NCBI RefSeq assembly: GCF_004135205.1
Contig: NZ_CP035490.1
Coordinates: forward strand, 4,755,644 to 4,819,643
Length of the DNA stretch: 64,000 nt
DNA from: Hahella sp. KA22
Lineage (GTDB): Bacteria; Pseudomonadota; Gammaproteobacteria; Pseudomonadales; Oleiphilaceae
Direction: 5' to 3'
Shown: one piece after another, positions 1-10,112 of the stretch
Numbering within the stretch: the first letter of the stretch is position 1
Layout of the letters: each line of letters begins with the position of its first letter
Made by a program: the position numbers and the translations under genes
The notes under the pieces: model-generated
What the model was told of the DNA's origin: nothing
What the model saw: the letters and a program-made list of their open reading frames with translations, nothing else
Database searches by the model: none

Positions 1-534
1 ATTCCCGCTTCGATTATCACCACCCAGATTCTCGCGCACTACTTCCCTCATCCGGAAACGTATAAACACCTGCTGACCACCAGTCTGGGACTGATGTTGA
101 TCGTCACAGCCGCCGTGCTTCTATTTAAAGACCGGTTGCTGCGCGCCAGCGCCGGGGCGACTGTGATGAGCGACGAGCGACGCGCCGGGGTCACCGTATT
201 CATGGGCGTCATTCTGGGTGTGTTTGTGACATTGTCCTCCGTCGGCGCAGGCGCTATCGGCACAGCCCTGCTCATGTTGCTTTATCCCGCATTGTCTTCA
301 TCCCGCGTCGTCGGAACGGATCTCGCTCACGCCGTTCCCCTGACCTTCATTGCGGGCCTTGGGCACATGCAATTGGGGAACATAGACTATTACCTGCTCG
401 GCAGTCTGTTGATCGGCTCCCTGCCTGCGATTCATGTCGGGACCGCGTTAGCCAAGCGGATGCCTTCGGCCGTACTGCGCCCAGCCCTGGCGAGCATGTT
501 GTTGATCATCGGCGTCAAATACGCATTTTTCTGA
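1..534 (+). CDS. TauE/SafE family membrane transporter, C-terminal part
   Basis: The reading frame is open from the first base of the window, so the N-terminus lies outside and 177 residues remain. The product is very hydrophobic, with several predicted membrane helices separated by short loops. The stretch with GVFVTLSSVGAGAIGTALL followed by YP and VGTDLAHAVPLT is typical of the second half-repeat of TauE/SafE (DUF81) permeases, which are inner-membrane exporters of sulfite or organosulfur anions. The substrate cannot be read from the sequence. An internal ATG at 94 is not the true start because the frame and the family similarity continue upstream. No downstream partner is on the same operon: 171 bases follow before the next gene. 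Confidence 0.8.
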   Translation: MPASIITTQILAHYFPHPETYKHLLTTSLGLMLIVTAAVLLFKDRLLRASAGATVMSDERRAGVTVFMGVILGVFVTLSSVGAGAIGTALLMLLYPALSSSRVVGTDLAHAVPLTFIAGLGHMQLGNIDYYLLGSLLIGSLPAIHVGTALAKRMPSAVLRPALASMLLIIGVKYAFF

Positions 535-705
535 TGATTGACACAGATGGCTAATGCCTCAATTCATCCGGAGCCCCGTTAAAGCGCCCGCTCTAATGGG
601 GTTTGTCGCGCATATTTCATTGATTTAATTGAGTTCAGTTGACAAGTTTTCAGTTTGCATAAAGACTGAAACCCGCTTTTTGGCCATACTGACTGCACTC
701 TGCAC

Positions 706-3390
706 ATGATCGTTCTCGAAACCAAACTTTTCCCGCTTCGCCTCGACGACAGCCTGTTAACGCGCCAGCGTCTGCTTGGCCGTATCGGCGCGCCCGGCAG
801 CGCCCGCTTTATTGGCCTCGTCGCGCCCGCCGGCTTTGGAAAGTCCACGTTGGCGCGGCAATGGACGCAGTCTCATCATGCGCCCACCAGTTGGATCTCG
901 CTCGATCCCGCGGACAATTCCGCCTCTACGTTCTGGAGCTATGTCGTAGAAGGACTGCGTCGTAACGGTTTGGAGGAAATCGGGGAGCTGCGCGCGCCGT
1001 TGCAGGATACAGCGCACGCCAACGCCAGAGTGCTGGTGACCGCGTTGATCAATCAGCTACACCAGCATCAGGATCGCCACTTTGTGTTGGTTCTCGACGA
1101 CCTGCATCACATTACGAACAAGGATATCTTCGACGGCCTGACCTATTTGGTGGACTTCGCGCCCGCCAATTTCACCTTGATCGTCACCTCCCGCAACGAG
1201 CCATCGTTTCCTCTCGCTCGCTGGAAGGTAAAACGCTACGCCAAATTGCTCTATTCCGCAGACCTGGTGTTCGACTCGCAGGAGGTCGCTGACTTATTCG
1301 CCCTCGCATTGGACGTCAAAGTCAGCCCGGAAGCTGCAGCTCGCGTTGTCGGCTCCACCGGCGGCTGGGCGGCGGCGTTGCAGCTGTTGTCGCAAGCAGA
1401 TTTGAAACGGGCGGACGGCGCCTTATCGAACGAGAAATTTGAGCAGGCGCTAGCCCAGGCGAAGAGAGAAATCGACGACTATGTCGCCCAGGAAGTACTG
1501 GACGATCTACCGTCCCACCTGCGTGAGTTCATCCTGGAAATGGCGGGAGCCCCCCGCTTTGACGCACTGCTATGCGATCAAGTCAGAAGCGCTCAGGACA
1601 GCCATCAGATATTGCTGGAACTGGAAGCGCGCAACCTGTTTCTGATCCCTCTGGATGACGCCGGCCAATGGTTTCGTTTTCATGAGCTGTTCCGCGATGG
1701 CGCATTGCACTACTTAAGACAACGCCAGCCGGACGTTCATCTACAGCACTGCCGTAATGTCGTGCGAGCTTGCCTGGAGCGCAGACTTTACCTGGAATCC
1801 GTGCAGTTGATCATGCACATTCAGGCCTGGGACCTGCTGCAGTCCACTCTGGAAAGCATCGGCAACCAACTGGTGCGACAGGGATACCACCTCTACATCA
1901 TTGAATGGCTCGACGACGCCCCGCAAGAATTGCTTAGCCAGTCACTGCGTTTGCAGCTGCTGAGAATATGGTGTCTGCTTTACGACAACCAGTTCGCCGC
2001 CATCCCCGATCTGGTGGACGCGGTGAAGAAGCACCCTTTGCTGCCTGAGCAGGATGATACAGTGCGCCATGAGTTACGCCTGCTGGAAGCCTACGCCGCG
2101 CGGAGTCGCAAGGACATCCAGACCGCCAGCGCGCTGACGCAATCCGTCTTACAGGATCTGCAGCAGATCAACGCCCCGATCAAATCCCTGGCCTACTTCG
2201 GCCTCGGCAACGACTACTACGGTCTGGGCCGACTGGATGACGCCATGGCGGCATTAAAGGAAGCCGTTACGCTCGGCAAACTGGAGCAACGCTTCTCCAC
2301 GGTACTTTCCAGCCTGGGTCTGCTGCTATGGATCATGCAAATCAAGGGGGAGTTTCTGCATGCGATCAATTTGTTCCGACAAACGGAACTCTGGGTGCAG
2401 AGCTATCATAAGGACGGCCCTGAACCCAATATTGTCTCGTGCTGGCTGAACAGCTCGCTGGTGCTGATCCATTGCGCCTTGGGCAATCTGGAACACGCCG
2501 AACGTTTTCTCAAACCGATGCTGTCATTCGTGGATAACGCCGAACCCCAACAGAAGCTCATCACCTATTACACCTGGGCGGAATTCAACCGCCATTGCGG
2601 CGATTTCCCGCAGGCGCTGCGTCATTATGAGCAGGCTCGCGAGCAGTTGGAGTATAACCAGCGTGAACTGGCCGCCTTCGCCCCCCCGGTTCTGGCCGGT
2701 AAGTTGCACTGCCTGCTGGACAAAGGGGACATGGCCAGTGCTGAGTCCGTGTGCGCCCTTATTCTGAGCAAAAGTCCCACAGAGGCATCTCCTTTTGAGG
2801 CCATGGAAAACCTGTCAGCACAGGCGCGTTACTTTTTACGCAAACAGCAATGGCGCAATTTGCAGGAAGTCGCCGAACTGATACTGGCCCTCGCCGAAAG
2901 CCACGGCTCTACCCGTTATCAGGCGCAGGCCAAATTGCTGCACGCCGCCGCCCTGGCGGGACAAAATCAGTCAGAAGCCGCACGACTGCGGATAAGCGAG
3001 GCGTTGGCGCTGGGTGAAAGCAATGATTTCGTCGCCATGTTCCTGGCGGACGACGCTTATTTGAGGCCGCTATACGCCAACCTGGATATCACCGAGACGA
3101 GTCAGGCTTATCTGGAAAAGCTGCATGTCACTTCATCTGCCCAGAATGGTCCGCCAACGCGGGAAGAAGAGCCGCCGCCCCAGACAGAAGGTTTACTGGA
3201 AGAGCTAAGTAAGCGGGAAATGGAGGTGCTGACGCTGATTTACGAAGGACTTCCCAATAAAAAGATCGCGGATCGCTTATTCCTGGCCCCCGCCACCGTC
3301 AAGGCCCACATTCGTAACATCTACGGCAAAATCGGCGCGGCGAGCCGCACGGAAGCGTTGGCCCGGGCCCGTCATCTAGGCCTGTTGTGA
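706..3390 (+). CDS. MalT-type LuxR-family ATP-dependent transcriptional regulator
   Basis: An 894-residue regulator of the LAL (MalT/AlkS) type. A P-loop (PAGFGKST, residues 41-48) and a Walker-B-like VLVLDDLHH about 75 residues later mark a STAND-type ATPase at the N-terminus. The middle is a long helical TPR-like sensor region. The C-terminus, from about residue 830, carries a LuxR helix-turn-helix with the typical run LSKREMEVL followed by NKKIADRLF and VKAHIRNIY. Such proteins bind an inducer and ATP, oligomerise and activate transcription. The length matches MalT (about 900). The inducer and targets are unknown; neighbouring genes give no clear pathway. A strong intrinsic terminator follows about 110 bases after the stop, so it is probably monocistronic. 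Confidence 0.88.
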   Translation: MIVLETKLFPLRLDDSLLTRQRLLGRIGAPGSARFIGLVAPAGFGKSTLARQWTQSHHAPTSWISLDPADNSASTFWSYVVEGLRRNGLEEIGELRAPLQDTAHANARVLVTALINQLHQHQDRHFVLVLDDLHHITNKDIFDGLTYLVDFAPANFTLIVTSRNEPSFPLARWKVKRYAKLLYSADLVFDSQEVADLFALALDVKVSPEAAARVVGSTGGWAAALQLLSQADLKRADGALSNEKFEQALAQAKREIDDYVAQEVLDDLPSHLREFILEMAGAPRFDALLCDQVRSAQDSHQILLELEARNLFLIPLDDAGQWFRFHELFRDGALHYLRQRQPDVHLQHCRNVVRACLERRLYLESVQLIMHIQAWDLLQSTLESIGNQLVRQGYHLYIIEWLDDAPQELLSQSLRLQLLRIWCLLYDNQFAAIPDLVDAVKKHPLLPEQDDTVRHELRLLEAYAARSRKDIQTASALTQSVLQDLQQINAPIKSLAYFGLGNDYYGLGRLDDAMAALKEAVTLGKLEQRFSTVLSSLGLLLWIMQIKGEFLHAINLFRQTELWVQSYHKDGPEPNIVSCWLNSSLVLIHCALGNLEHAERFLKPMLSFVDNAEPQQKLITYYTWAEFNRHCGDFPQALRHYEQAREQLEYNQRELAAFAPPVLAGKLHCLLDKGDMASAESVCALILSKSPTEASPFEAMENLSAQARYFLRKQQWRNLQEVAELILALAESHGSTRYQAQAKLLHAAALAGQNQSEAARLRISEALALGESNDFVAMFLADDAYLRPLYANLDITETSQAYLEKLHVTSSAQNGPPTREEEPPPQTEGLLEELSKREMEVLTLIYEGLPNKKIADRLFLAPATVKAHIRNIYGKIGAASRTEALARARHLGLL

Positions 3391-3711
3391 TCTATTACCT
3401 CCTTTTTACGCCCTATGGACGATGCGGCTACGCCCCCTCATTTTTTACGCTAGTCCTATGAATCGAATTCGACAAAGCCTTTCATTTCGAATTCTCTTGC
3501 AGGGCTTGTCCCTGCTTTTTTTGTCTCCTTAAGAGCGCAGGAAGTTTCATCTCCTGTTTTGCGCTAGCGGCGATGTCTGGGTTATGCAGCTCCGAAATCG
3601 CCGCCCCTTTTTCCGGCCGCTCCGGCATTTTCAAACAACGCCCATACTTCAGCGCCGCACAATATGCCGCTGCTTCCTGCTATATAGGAATATATGAGCT
3701 TCTTTTGAAGT
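3391..3711. other. Intergenic region between convergent genes
   Basis: The 321 bases between the LuxR-type regulator and dinG contain the plus-strand terminator at 3499-3522 and two nearby copies of a TTCGAATTC-like palindromic string at about 3463-3494. A loose second inverted repeat (AGCGC at 3534-3538 with GCGCT at 3561-3565) follows. No convincing gene was found; the short open frame at 3573-3779 runs into dinG and has no family resemblance. Confidence 0.6.
3499..3522 (+). terminator. Rho-independent terminator of the LuxR-type regulator
   Basis: A perfect 6-bp stem GCAGGG / CCCTGC (3499-3504 and 3510-3515) with a 5-base loop is followed at once by seven T residues. It is oriented to end transcription of the upstream regulator. 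Confidence 0.85.
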
Positions 3712-5868
3712 TTAGGATTCATTGGCGGTGGGCTGACGAATATCCGCCGAGACCACTTTATAAGGCGGCAACGCGTTGAGAATGATGCGGCCATATGACC
3801 GCGTCCACAGACGACGGTCCATAATCGAAATCTTACCGCTGTCTCTCTCGCTGCGCAGTAAGCGTCCGCATGCCTGTAGCAATCGCGTGATCGCATCAGG
3901 CAGCACCACCTGGTTGAAGGGGTTGCCACCCTTGGATTTAAGCCATTCCGCGTAAGTCGCTTCCACTGGGTCATCCGGCACGGCGAAAGGCAGCTTAGCG
4001 ATAATGACGTGCTTGAGATAATCTCCCGGCAGGTCGAGCCCCTCAGCGAAACTGGCCAGACCAAACAGTACGCTGCCTTTGTTTTCATCCACCCGCGAAC
4101 GGTGATTATCTATCAGCTGGCCTTTGTTGCCTGAGTCCTGGGTGATGATCAGGCTCCCCAGTTTGGTGTCCGCCAGGGCGCGGGCGGCGAATTGCATGTG
4201 CTTCCGGGCGCTGAACAGCACCAATGTGGCTTGCTTGTCATCGATGATGCGCAGCAGCGCCTGGCTTAACATCTCCAGGTAGCTTTCGGAATCCTGCGGG
4301 TCGCGGCCGAGATCGCAAAGCTCCAGAGTACAGTTGTTGTTGAAGTCGAATGGACTGTGATGAATCGCAAAAATGCTGCCGTCAGGAAGGCCCACTTGTC
4401 CCGCCAGACGATCAAAACGCCCCGCCACACTCAGCGTCGCGGAGGTCAGCACGCAGCCAAACGCTCGCGACCACAGCCGCTTGCGCAACAGATGCGCCGC
4501 ATTGGTGGGGCTGACATGCACAACCACATCGCTATCCGATTCTTTAGCCCAGGTGGTCAGCCAGCGGGCGGTTGGCGTATGGCCCTCCTGGACTTCCTCA
4601 CCCATGATTCGCCAGACATCTTCCAGATTCTCCACTTGCGACTGATACACAGACAGCGCCATCACCGCCTGATCGTAGGCCTGTCGCTGCGCGCCGCCTT
4701 GCTGCTCTTTTTCCGCAAGGTCCCGCAGACGCTTGAGCACCGCCTCCAGTTCCTTATTCATCTCGGCGACCTTATCCGCCATCGCCGCTGACAGCTTGCG
4801 CAGCTCTTCAGGAATCACGCCCATGGGATAACGGTACTGAAAGGTGGCGCGCTCGTCGTTTTCTTCCCACTCAATAGTTTCGTTCAGAAAGCGGGCCACG
4901 GCGTCGAGGTGGTGGTGCATTTCCTGAGACAGCGCCGCCATCGGGCTGACCCGGTTGGTGATCTGTTCGTCGTAGGCGAAAACGCTTTGCCCCTCCACCA
5001 GAGCCCGACTCAGCCCGCGCAACATTTTTTGTGAGGCCTTAAGACCAGCGCTGAAGGCGAAATGATTCAGCGCCTTATCCGCCATGTGGTGAGCTTCGTC
5101 AAAGATGTAAATGGTTTCTTCCGGCGGCGGCAGAACAAACCCGCCGCCCAAGGCCAGATCCGCGAACACCAGATCGTGGTTCGCGACAATAATCTCCGCC
5201 TTTTCGGACTCCATCTTCGCCTTGTAATAGGCGCACTGAGTAAAGAATGAGCAGCGTTTATTCAGGCACTGCCGATGGTCCGTGGTCACCGTTGACCAGA
5301 TTGTCTCTTCGATGGGCTCCGGGGCGCTGTCCCAGTCCCCGCTCCACCCTTTGTCCACCATCCAGTTCATGAACCGTTGGTAGGCCTCCGCATCCACATC
5401 CTGCCCGCCGCTCTCCGGCTGCCCATCCAACAACAGGATGCCCTGCTCTTGACCGGCCAGATAGGAATCAAGTTTATGCAGACAGATATAGCGCCCCCGC
5501 CCTTTCGCCAACGCAACTTTGAACTCAAGGTCCGTGTGCTCCGCCAGCAACGGCAGTTCACGCTGCACGACTTGCTGCTGCAGGGTCACTGTAGCGGTGG
5601 AAATGACGATTTTTTTGCGCAACGCGGCCGCGAACGGAATGGACGCCATTAAATAGGCCAGGGTTTTCCCTGTGCCAGTCCCCGCCTCCACAACACAGGT
5701 GGTGGCGTCGTTGCTACGGCGAAACTCGCCGTCCAGTTCGATGGAGGACAGATAACGCGCTATCTCAGCGATCATATGCCGCTGCCCGGAGCGAGGCTTG
5801 ATGTCGCGGGCGGCGATATACTTTCGATAGGCGGACTGAATCTGCTCCTTTATACCTTCATTAACCAT
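3712..5868 (-). CDS. dinG: DinG-type ATP-dependent DNA helicase
   Basis: A 718-residue XPD/DinG superfamily 2 helicase; E. coli DinG has 716. Walker A is EAGTGTGKT (61-69) and the DEAH box is at 257-260. Four cysteines at 129, 201, 206 and 212 reproduce the DinG iron-sulfur cluster spacing (E. coli 120, 194, 199, 205), so a 4Fe-4S cluster is expected. DinG unwinds 5'-overhang DNA, D-loops, R-loops and DNA-RNA hybrids and helps resolve transcription-replication conflicts. The gene starts 6 bases after the gspB stop and probably shares a message with exeA and gspB, an unexpected pairing of secretion and DNA repair functions. No LexA box is needed in front of it if it is read from the exeA promoter. 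Confidence 0.93.
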   Translation of the reverse strand: MVNEGIKEQIQSAYRKYIAARDIKPRSGQRHMIAEIARYLSSIELDGEFRRSNDATTCVVEAGTGTGKTLAYLMASIPFAAALRKKIVISTATVTLQQQVVQRELPLLAEHTDLEFKVALAKGRGRYICLHKLDSYLAGQEQGILLLDGQPESGGQDVDAEAYQRFMNWMVDKGWSGDWDSAPEPIEETIWSTVTTDHRQCLNKRCSFFTQCAYYKAKMESEKAEIIVANHDLVFADLALGGGFVLPPPEETIYIFDEAHHMADKALNHFAFSAGLKASQKMLRGLSRALVEGQSVFAYDEQITNRVSPMAALSQEMHHHLDAVARFLNETIEWEENDERATFQYRYPMGVIPEELRKLSAAMADKVAEMNKELEAVLKRLRDLAEKEQQGGAQRQAYDQAVMALSVYQSQVENLEDVWRIMGEEVQEGHTPTARWLTTWAKESDSDVVVHVSPTNAAHLLRKRLWSRAFGCVLTSATLSVAGRFDRLAGQVGLPDGSIFAIHHSPFDFNNNCTLELCDLGRDPQDSESYLEMLSQALLRIIDDKQATLVLFSARKHMQFAARALADTKLGSLIITQDSGNKGQLIDNHRSRVDENKGSVLFGLASFAEGLDLPGDYLKHVIIAKLPFAVPDDPVEATYAEWLKSKGGNPFNQVVLPDAITRLLQACGRLLRSERDSGKISIMDRRLWTRSYGRIILNALPPYKVVSADIRQPTANES

Positions 5869-5874
5869 GCTCGC

Positions 5875-6681
5875 CTAACTTTCGGGAGCCCAGTTACGGA
5901 TGACGGGAATCCAGAATAACTGGCCGCCTTTATCCAACACTACGCCGTTTTCGGTAATCTGATACACCTTCAGGCCGGAAAAACGCTGCCCTTCCCGAAG
6001 ATAGTTATTGTTGATCATGATTCTACGGTCATCCGCATTGGCGCTGTAGATATGACTATTGAATTCCATCGCCGGAATCTGCTGCTGGAAAGCGGCGCTC
6101 AGCTCAGAAATATTGGGATACTGTTCTTCCACGTTCTGAGCCGCTTCCGCCGTTCCGGAGCCGGGGATGATCATTGCTCTGCGTGAAGCGCCATTGGAGG
6201 GTGCGATAAGCATGCCGCCATCCGCGTTAATCGTCTCATCTTCCTCGCCGCCAAGATCCACATAGATATCTGTGTTAGAGGCGGTGTCCAGAGGCACTTT
6301 ATCAACCATAAAGTCCGAGTTATTCGCGCTCATCGGTTGTACGGGAACCGCCTGAGCCGGCGCGCTCCCGGCAGTTGGCTGCACTGACTGGGGTTGCGCC
6401 GGCGTCGCAGCAGCTGTCGCCGACGAGGCTGTAGATGAAGCAGGAGCGGCGTCAGCGGAAACGGTCTCCACTGGCGTCTCTTTCTCGAAAGGGCGATTTA
6501 TAAAAAAGAAAATCGCCAGGGCGATGGCGTTGAGGCTCAGCAATAATATGAGAATCAACGCCCAAGGCGCGCGCTTCTCTTTGCGTGGCATCATGAATGC
6601 GCCGCCTTGCACCACGTCAGGCAGCTTTTCCTGATATCTTTCTGATTCGGAACGTCTCAGGGCTTCAAGTATATAGGACAT
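5875..6681 (-). CDS. gspB: General secretion pathway protein B (ExeB/GspB)
   Basis: A 268-residue single-pass inner-membrane protein. The N-terminus MSYILEALRRSESER is the hallmark of the GspB/ExeB family; one membrane helix lies at about 39-62, followed by an Ala/Pro/Ser/Gln-rich linker (about 70-130) and a C-terminal periplasmic domain (about 195-268) matching the GspB domain that ends in a Trp-Ala-Pro motif. With ExeA, GspB helps insert and anchor the type II secretion secretin GspD in the outer membrane through the peptidoglycan. It lies 9 bases after exeA, the usual exeAB order. The rest of the gsp genes are not in this window. Confidence 0.9.
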   Translation of the reverse strand: MSYILEALRRSESERYQEKLPDVVQGGAFMMPRKEKRAPWALILILLLSLNAIALAIFFFINRPFEKETPVETVSADAAPASSTASSATAAATPAQPQSVQPTAGSAPAQAVPVQPMSANNSDFMVDKVPLDTASNTDIYVDLGGEEDETINADGGMLIAPSNGASRRAMIIPGSGTAEAAQNVEEQYPNISELSAAFQQQIPAMEFNSHIYSANADDRRIMINNNYLREGQRFSGLKVYQITENGVVLDKGGQLFWIPVIRNWAPES

Positions 6682-6690
6682 GTCGTTTTC

Positions 6691-8466
6691 CTATGAGCGC
6701 TTGATCGGAATAAGCAGAGGCGCTGTGCTGTCAGTCCAGCTGTTTAACATGATCAGGGTGATGGCGCCTGGAATGCCGTCCGGCAATATCCCGACCTCCT
6801 GCTGAAACCAACGCACCCGGTCTTTCAATGAGGTGTCAGGCAGCGGCTCCAGTGAAGGCATTTCGCCTTGCGACAGCCAAACCTCATTCACCCGTTTGAT
6901 CTTGCCGTCAATCCACTCATTTTCATCCTGCACTTCCCCTGGCTGAATCACCATGGACGCATAAGGAGGGACTTTCCACAAAATGCTGTAATCGCCCTGC
7001 CAATGCCCATCCAGTTCCGCCAAAGGAATAGTATGACGTTCCCCATCCAGTTCAATCACCGCCGACTGATCCGCCGATACGGAGATTAGCGCAGCGCTGA
7101 AGGTTTCGCCGGTATTATTCATCAATTTCAACACAGCCGGACGATTAAGCTGCAGAAGGCTGCGCCAGTTGCCCTGTCGATGCAGACAGCGCAGCCCGCG
7201 AGTCTCTACGAATTCACACACCAAACCGCGGGCGCCGGCATTGTCGGCCAGTCCCCAGATATGCATTACGGACTGATAGGCTTTACGCGTATTGTCGCCC
7301 TTTGGTCGATAGGAACCCAGCACCTTGGAAGCTGAGGTCGCCACTGGCGACACCCAGGCGGCGGGCTGTGCGGCGGCGGTTGCAGTCGTGCCGCCGACGG
7401 AAGCTTCTGATGCCGCCCCTTTCTCATCGGAGGGTAAGGCGGCGTCTTTAAGCGCGCCCTCATCCCGCTGAATCTGACCTTCCCCTTCGCCCGCATCCGA
7501 TAAGGCGGACGCCTGCGCAACCGCGCCGATAGCTTTTTCCGGCTGGCGGCGATCTTGATTGAGAGACAAACCCAGCACCAGAGTCAGGCCTCCCGCCAAC
7601 GCTCCGGCGGCGAAGCCTTTGACGATCCAGTTATCCAACCATTTCACAGTGGTGCGCTTGGCGTTCAGGCCAATTTCTTTGCCCGCCATCTTGACCAGCG
7701 CAGGGGTCACGACCTGACTGTTTTCCGAATAAGCGCCTAACAGCGCGCGATCACAGATCAGGTTGATGATACGAGGTATGCCGCGACTGAGCTTATAAAC
7801 CTTATTGATCGCCGCATTGCTGAACAGCTCTTTGCGGCAGCCTGCGACGGACAGGCGGTAACCGATATAGGCGCGCACATCTACAGGAGAGAGCGCGTCC
7901 AGGTGATAACGGGCCGTGATGCGCTGCACTAACTGGCGTAATTCCGGTCGCTGCAGCAGCTCTTTCAATTCCGGCTGCCCCAGCAAGATAATCTGCAACA
8001 GTTTCTTTTTTTCTGTTTCCAGATTGGTGAGCAGACGCAACTGCTCCAGCACATCTGAAGACAGGTTCTGCGCTTCATCAATCACCAGAGCCGTATGTTT
8101 ACCGGCGGCGTGCGCTTTCAACAAATGTTTATGGATAACGTCTATCAGGATTTTGATGGAGCACTGCGCGGGATAAGCGATATGCAACTCATCGCAGATC
8201 GTGGCCAACAGCTCTCTGGCGGTGAGTTTCGGATACAGAATGAAAGCAATGTCCGTGTTTTTCGGCACCCGCTGCAAAAAGCAGCGACAGGTCGTGGTCT
8301 TACCGGTGCCGACTTCACCGGTCAGCAGCACGAAGCCCCCTTCCCTTTCAATGCCGTACAACAAATGCGCCAAAGCTTCTCTGTGGCGTTCGCTCATGTA
8401 GAGATAACGGGGATCAGGCGCGATGGAAAATGGGCTTTCTTTTAAACCGAAAAACGCTTCGTACAT
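6691..8466 (-). CDS. ExeA-type secretion ATPase with peptidoglycan-binding domain
   Basis: An ExeA/GspA family protein of 591 residues from the chosen start. The order is an AAA ATPase (Walker A GEVGTGKTT at 50-58, Walker B VIDEAQNLS), a membrane helix near residue 285, a linker rich in Ala, Gly and charged residues, a C39-like or related domain, and a C-terminal peptidoglycan-binding domain. ExeA with GspB remodels or binds murein so the type II secretin can assemble. The start ATG at 8466 (MYEAFFGLKESPF) is the one conserved in ExeA proteins; longer options at 8499 (ATG) and 8511 (TTG) exist. First gene of a probable exeA-gspB-dinG operon. Confidence 0.9.
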   Translation of the reverse strand: MYEAFFGLKESPFSIAPDPRYLYMSERHREALAHLLYGIEREGGFVLLTGEVGTGKTTTCRCFLQRVPKNTDIAFILYPKLTARELLATICDELHIAYPAQCSIKILIDVIHKHLLKAHAAGKHTALVIDEAQNLSSDVLEQLRLLTNLETEKKKLLQIILLGQPELKELLQRPELRQLVQRITARYHLDALSPVDVRAYIGYRLSVAGCRKELFSNAAINKVYKLSRGIPRIINLICDRALLGAYSENSQVVTPALVKMAGKEIGLNAKRTTVKWLDNWIVKGFAAGALAGGLTLVLGLSLNQDRRQPEKAIGAVAQASALSDAGEGEGQIQRDEGALKDAALPSDEKGAASEASVGGTTATAAAQPAAWVSPVATSASKVLGSYRPKGDNTRKAYQSVMHIWGLADNAGARGLVCEFVETRGLRCLHRQGNWRSLLQLNRPAVLKLMNNTGETFSAALISVSADQSAVIELDGERHTIPLAELDGHWQGDYSILWKVPPYASMVIQPGEVQDENEWIDGKIKRVNEVWLSQGEMPSLEPLPDTSLKDRVRWFQQEVGILPDGIPGAITLIMLNSWTDSTAPLLIPIKRS

Positions 8467-8627
8467 GGAATCCAAAATTGCGCCTGTTGGCGCGGGCATA
8501 GTTACTGTCAACGCGCTAGTGTAACGCGCCGGACGACGGAGTTAAATTATAGAAACTGCAAATTTCAGGGATTCGTCCATGAAACATACAAATTCCCCGT
8601 CAGCGTCGCGGCTGCGCTCCATTATGT

Positions 8628-10112
8628 CTATTTGGTAACGTTCACCACCCGCAATTCCGCCTTGCGCCCCTGTAGTCTGTTTTTCAATCGCTTGATACCT
8701 TTCTCCAGAGTCAGACTGATCTTGGAGTGCGTCCGAATCATGGAAATTTTCGGCCAGGTGGCGCGCTCGCCTTCCAACGCCAGACGCTCGACGACATCCG
8801 GCGAAGGATTGGAGAGCATCCTGCGGAAATGCCAGAAGCTATAACGGGGCGCAATGGTGACATCGCCATAATAGCGCTGCGCCAAAACCGTATAGGCCTG
8901 CCCGCATAGCTGTCGCAACAGTTCCGGCTCGGCCTGTTTCCGCAGATAATCAAACGCGCCCATCCCGTGAAACTGCATTTCCGCCCTGATCACCCGCAAC
9001 GGCAGCGAGGCCAGACTGATTTTCTGGTCCCGCTTCTTCGCATTCATAAATGGAACGATATGCGGATTGGTCTGGCTCACAATGGAAAAGTTAATGTCAT
9101 ACAGGTGCTTGAGTCGCTCTATGGGCAGATCGCTCACCACCGAGCCGTCCACCCAGCGGAGTTTTGGCATGTAGGGAACAATGCCGCCGTTCTCATCCTT
9201 GCGCATCAAACACACAGGCGGGAACACCGCGGGAACCGCCGACGACGCCAGCGCGGCGCTCCATACCAGTAGATAAGGTGAGGTATAACCGCTAAGTAAG
9301 CGCTCTTTCTGGTGATGATGCACTGGCGAGACAGAGATATTAATACTGCGACCAGTGCGCTGATAGGCCTCTAAAAAGGAATACTCGCCAATATTGGAGC
9401 GCAGACATTTTTCCAGCTGGCGGATATCCATAAACCCGCGCCCGCGCAACCCATTGAACATTCCGATCCAGCGCCAGGCCTTGAGATTGTGACGGCTGGG
9501 CTCCAGCATTTCCGGAATTTCCGCATCAGTATGCGTTCCCAGCATGGCCGCAATAACCGCCCCCACGCTAGAGCCGGCGATCACCTGGGGCAGCAGGCCG
9601 CGCTCCCAAAGCGCCTTGATCACCCCGAGATGAAACAGCCCCAATGTGGCGCCGCCGCTGAGCAGCAACGACGGCCGGCCAAAGCTGATCGACGTATCTT
9701 TAAAAAACTCCAGTTTCTGCCGTGGCGGCAGCTCGGGAATATCATTGTCACAAACGTAATTGAGCGCGTCGCAGACTTGATTGACGTACTCCTCAATCAA
9801 GTGCTTGGTGCCAATATAACTGCGCTGATACAGCAAGGCATTCCCCATATTGCCGAGGTCATGGTGTAACCCTTCGCGTAAACTGCGGATCAGCTTGGAA
9901 TGATCCCGCCCCTGCATCGCGTTACGCAGCTCCATCAGGCGGTCATAGATCAGCTCATAATTGTATAGATCGCTGGCGAATGACTCCTTCCACTCCACAT
10001 GCCCTTCCAGATAATCCAGCTCCAGCGCGGCGTCACGCCAAGTGGCGTAGTCTCTCGCCTCGGCCATCGCCTTACGGTACTTGTGAAGTTTCGTGTTCAA
10101 ATATCTCGACAT
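8628..10112 (-). CDS. Patatin-like phospholipase with N-terminal DUF3336
   Basis: A 494-residue protein. The N-terminal 120 residues are helical and match the DUF3336 region found in front of patatin domains of yeast Tgl3/4/5-type lipases and their bacterial relatives. The patatin domain has the oxyanion-hole glycines GGATLG (153-158), the nucleophile elbow GSSVG with Ser182, and the dyad aspartate in WVDGSV near residue 325. The expected reaction is hydrolysis of acyl chains from glycerolipids or phospholipids. The ATG at 10112 is preferred over the in-frame GTG at 10121 because a GGTGGGA Shine-Dalgarno-like run precedes it. It has no signal peptide, so it is probably cytoplasmic or peripheral on the inner membrane. 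It stands alone between exeA and mlaA. Confidence 0.88.
   Translation of the reverse strand: MSRYLNTKLHKYRKAMAEARDYATWRDAALELDYLEGHVEWKESFASDLYNYELIYDRLMELRNAMQGRDHSKLIRSLREGLHHDLGNMGNALLYQRSYIGTKHLIEEYVNQVCDALNYVCDNDIPELPPRQKLEFFKDTSISFGRPSLLLSGGATLGLFHLGVIKALWERGLLPQVIAGSSVGAVIAAMLGTHTDAEIPEMLEPSRHNLKAWRWIGMFNGLRGRGFMDIRQLEKCLRSNIGEYSFLEAYQRTGRSINISVSPVHHHQKERLLSGYTSPYLLVWSAALASSAVPAVFPPVCLMRKDENGGIVPYMPKLRWVDGSVVSDLPIERLKHLYDINFSIVSQTNPHIVPFMNAKKRDQKISLASLPLRVIRAEMQFHGMGAFDYLRKQAEPELLRQLCGQAYTVLAQRYYGDVTIAPRYSFWHFRRMLSNPSPDVVERLALEGERATWPKISMIRTHSKISLTLEKGIKRLKNRLQGRKAELRVVNVTK

Noticed and set aside
571-602. Possible terminator after the TauE/SafE gene
   Set aside because: The 7-bp stem includes a G-T pair, the loop is large and no T tract follows.
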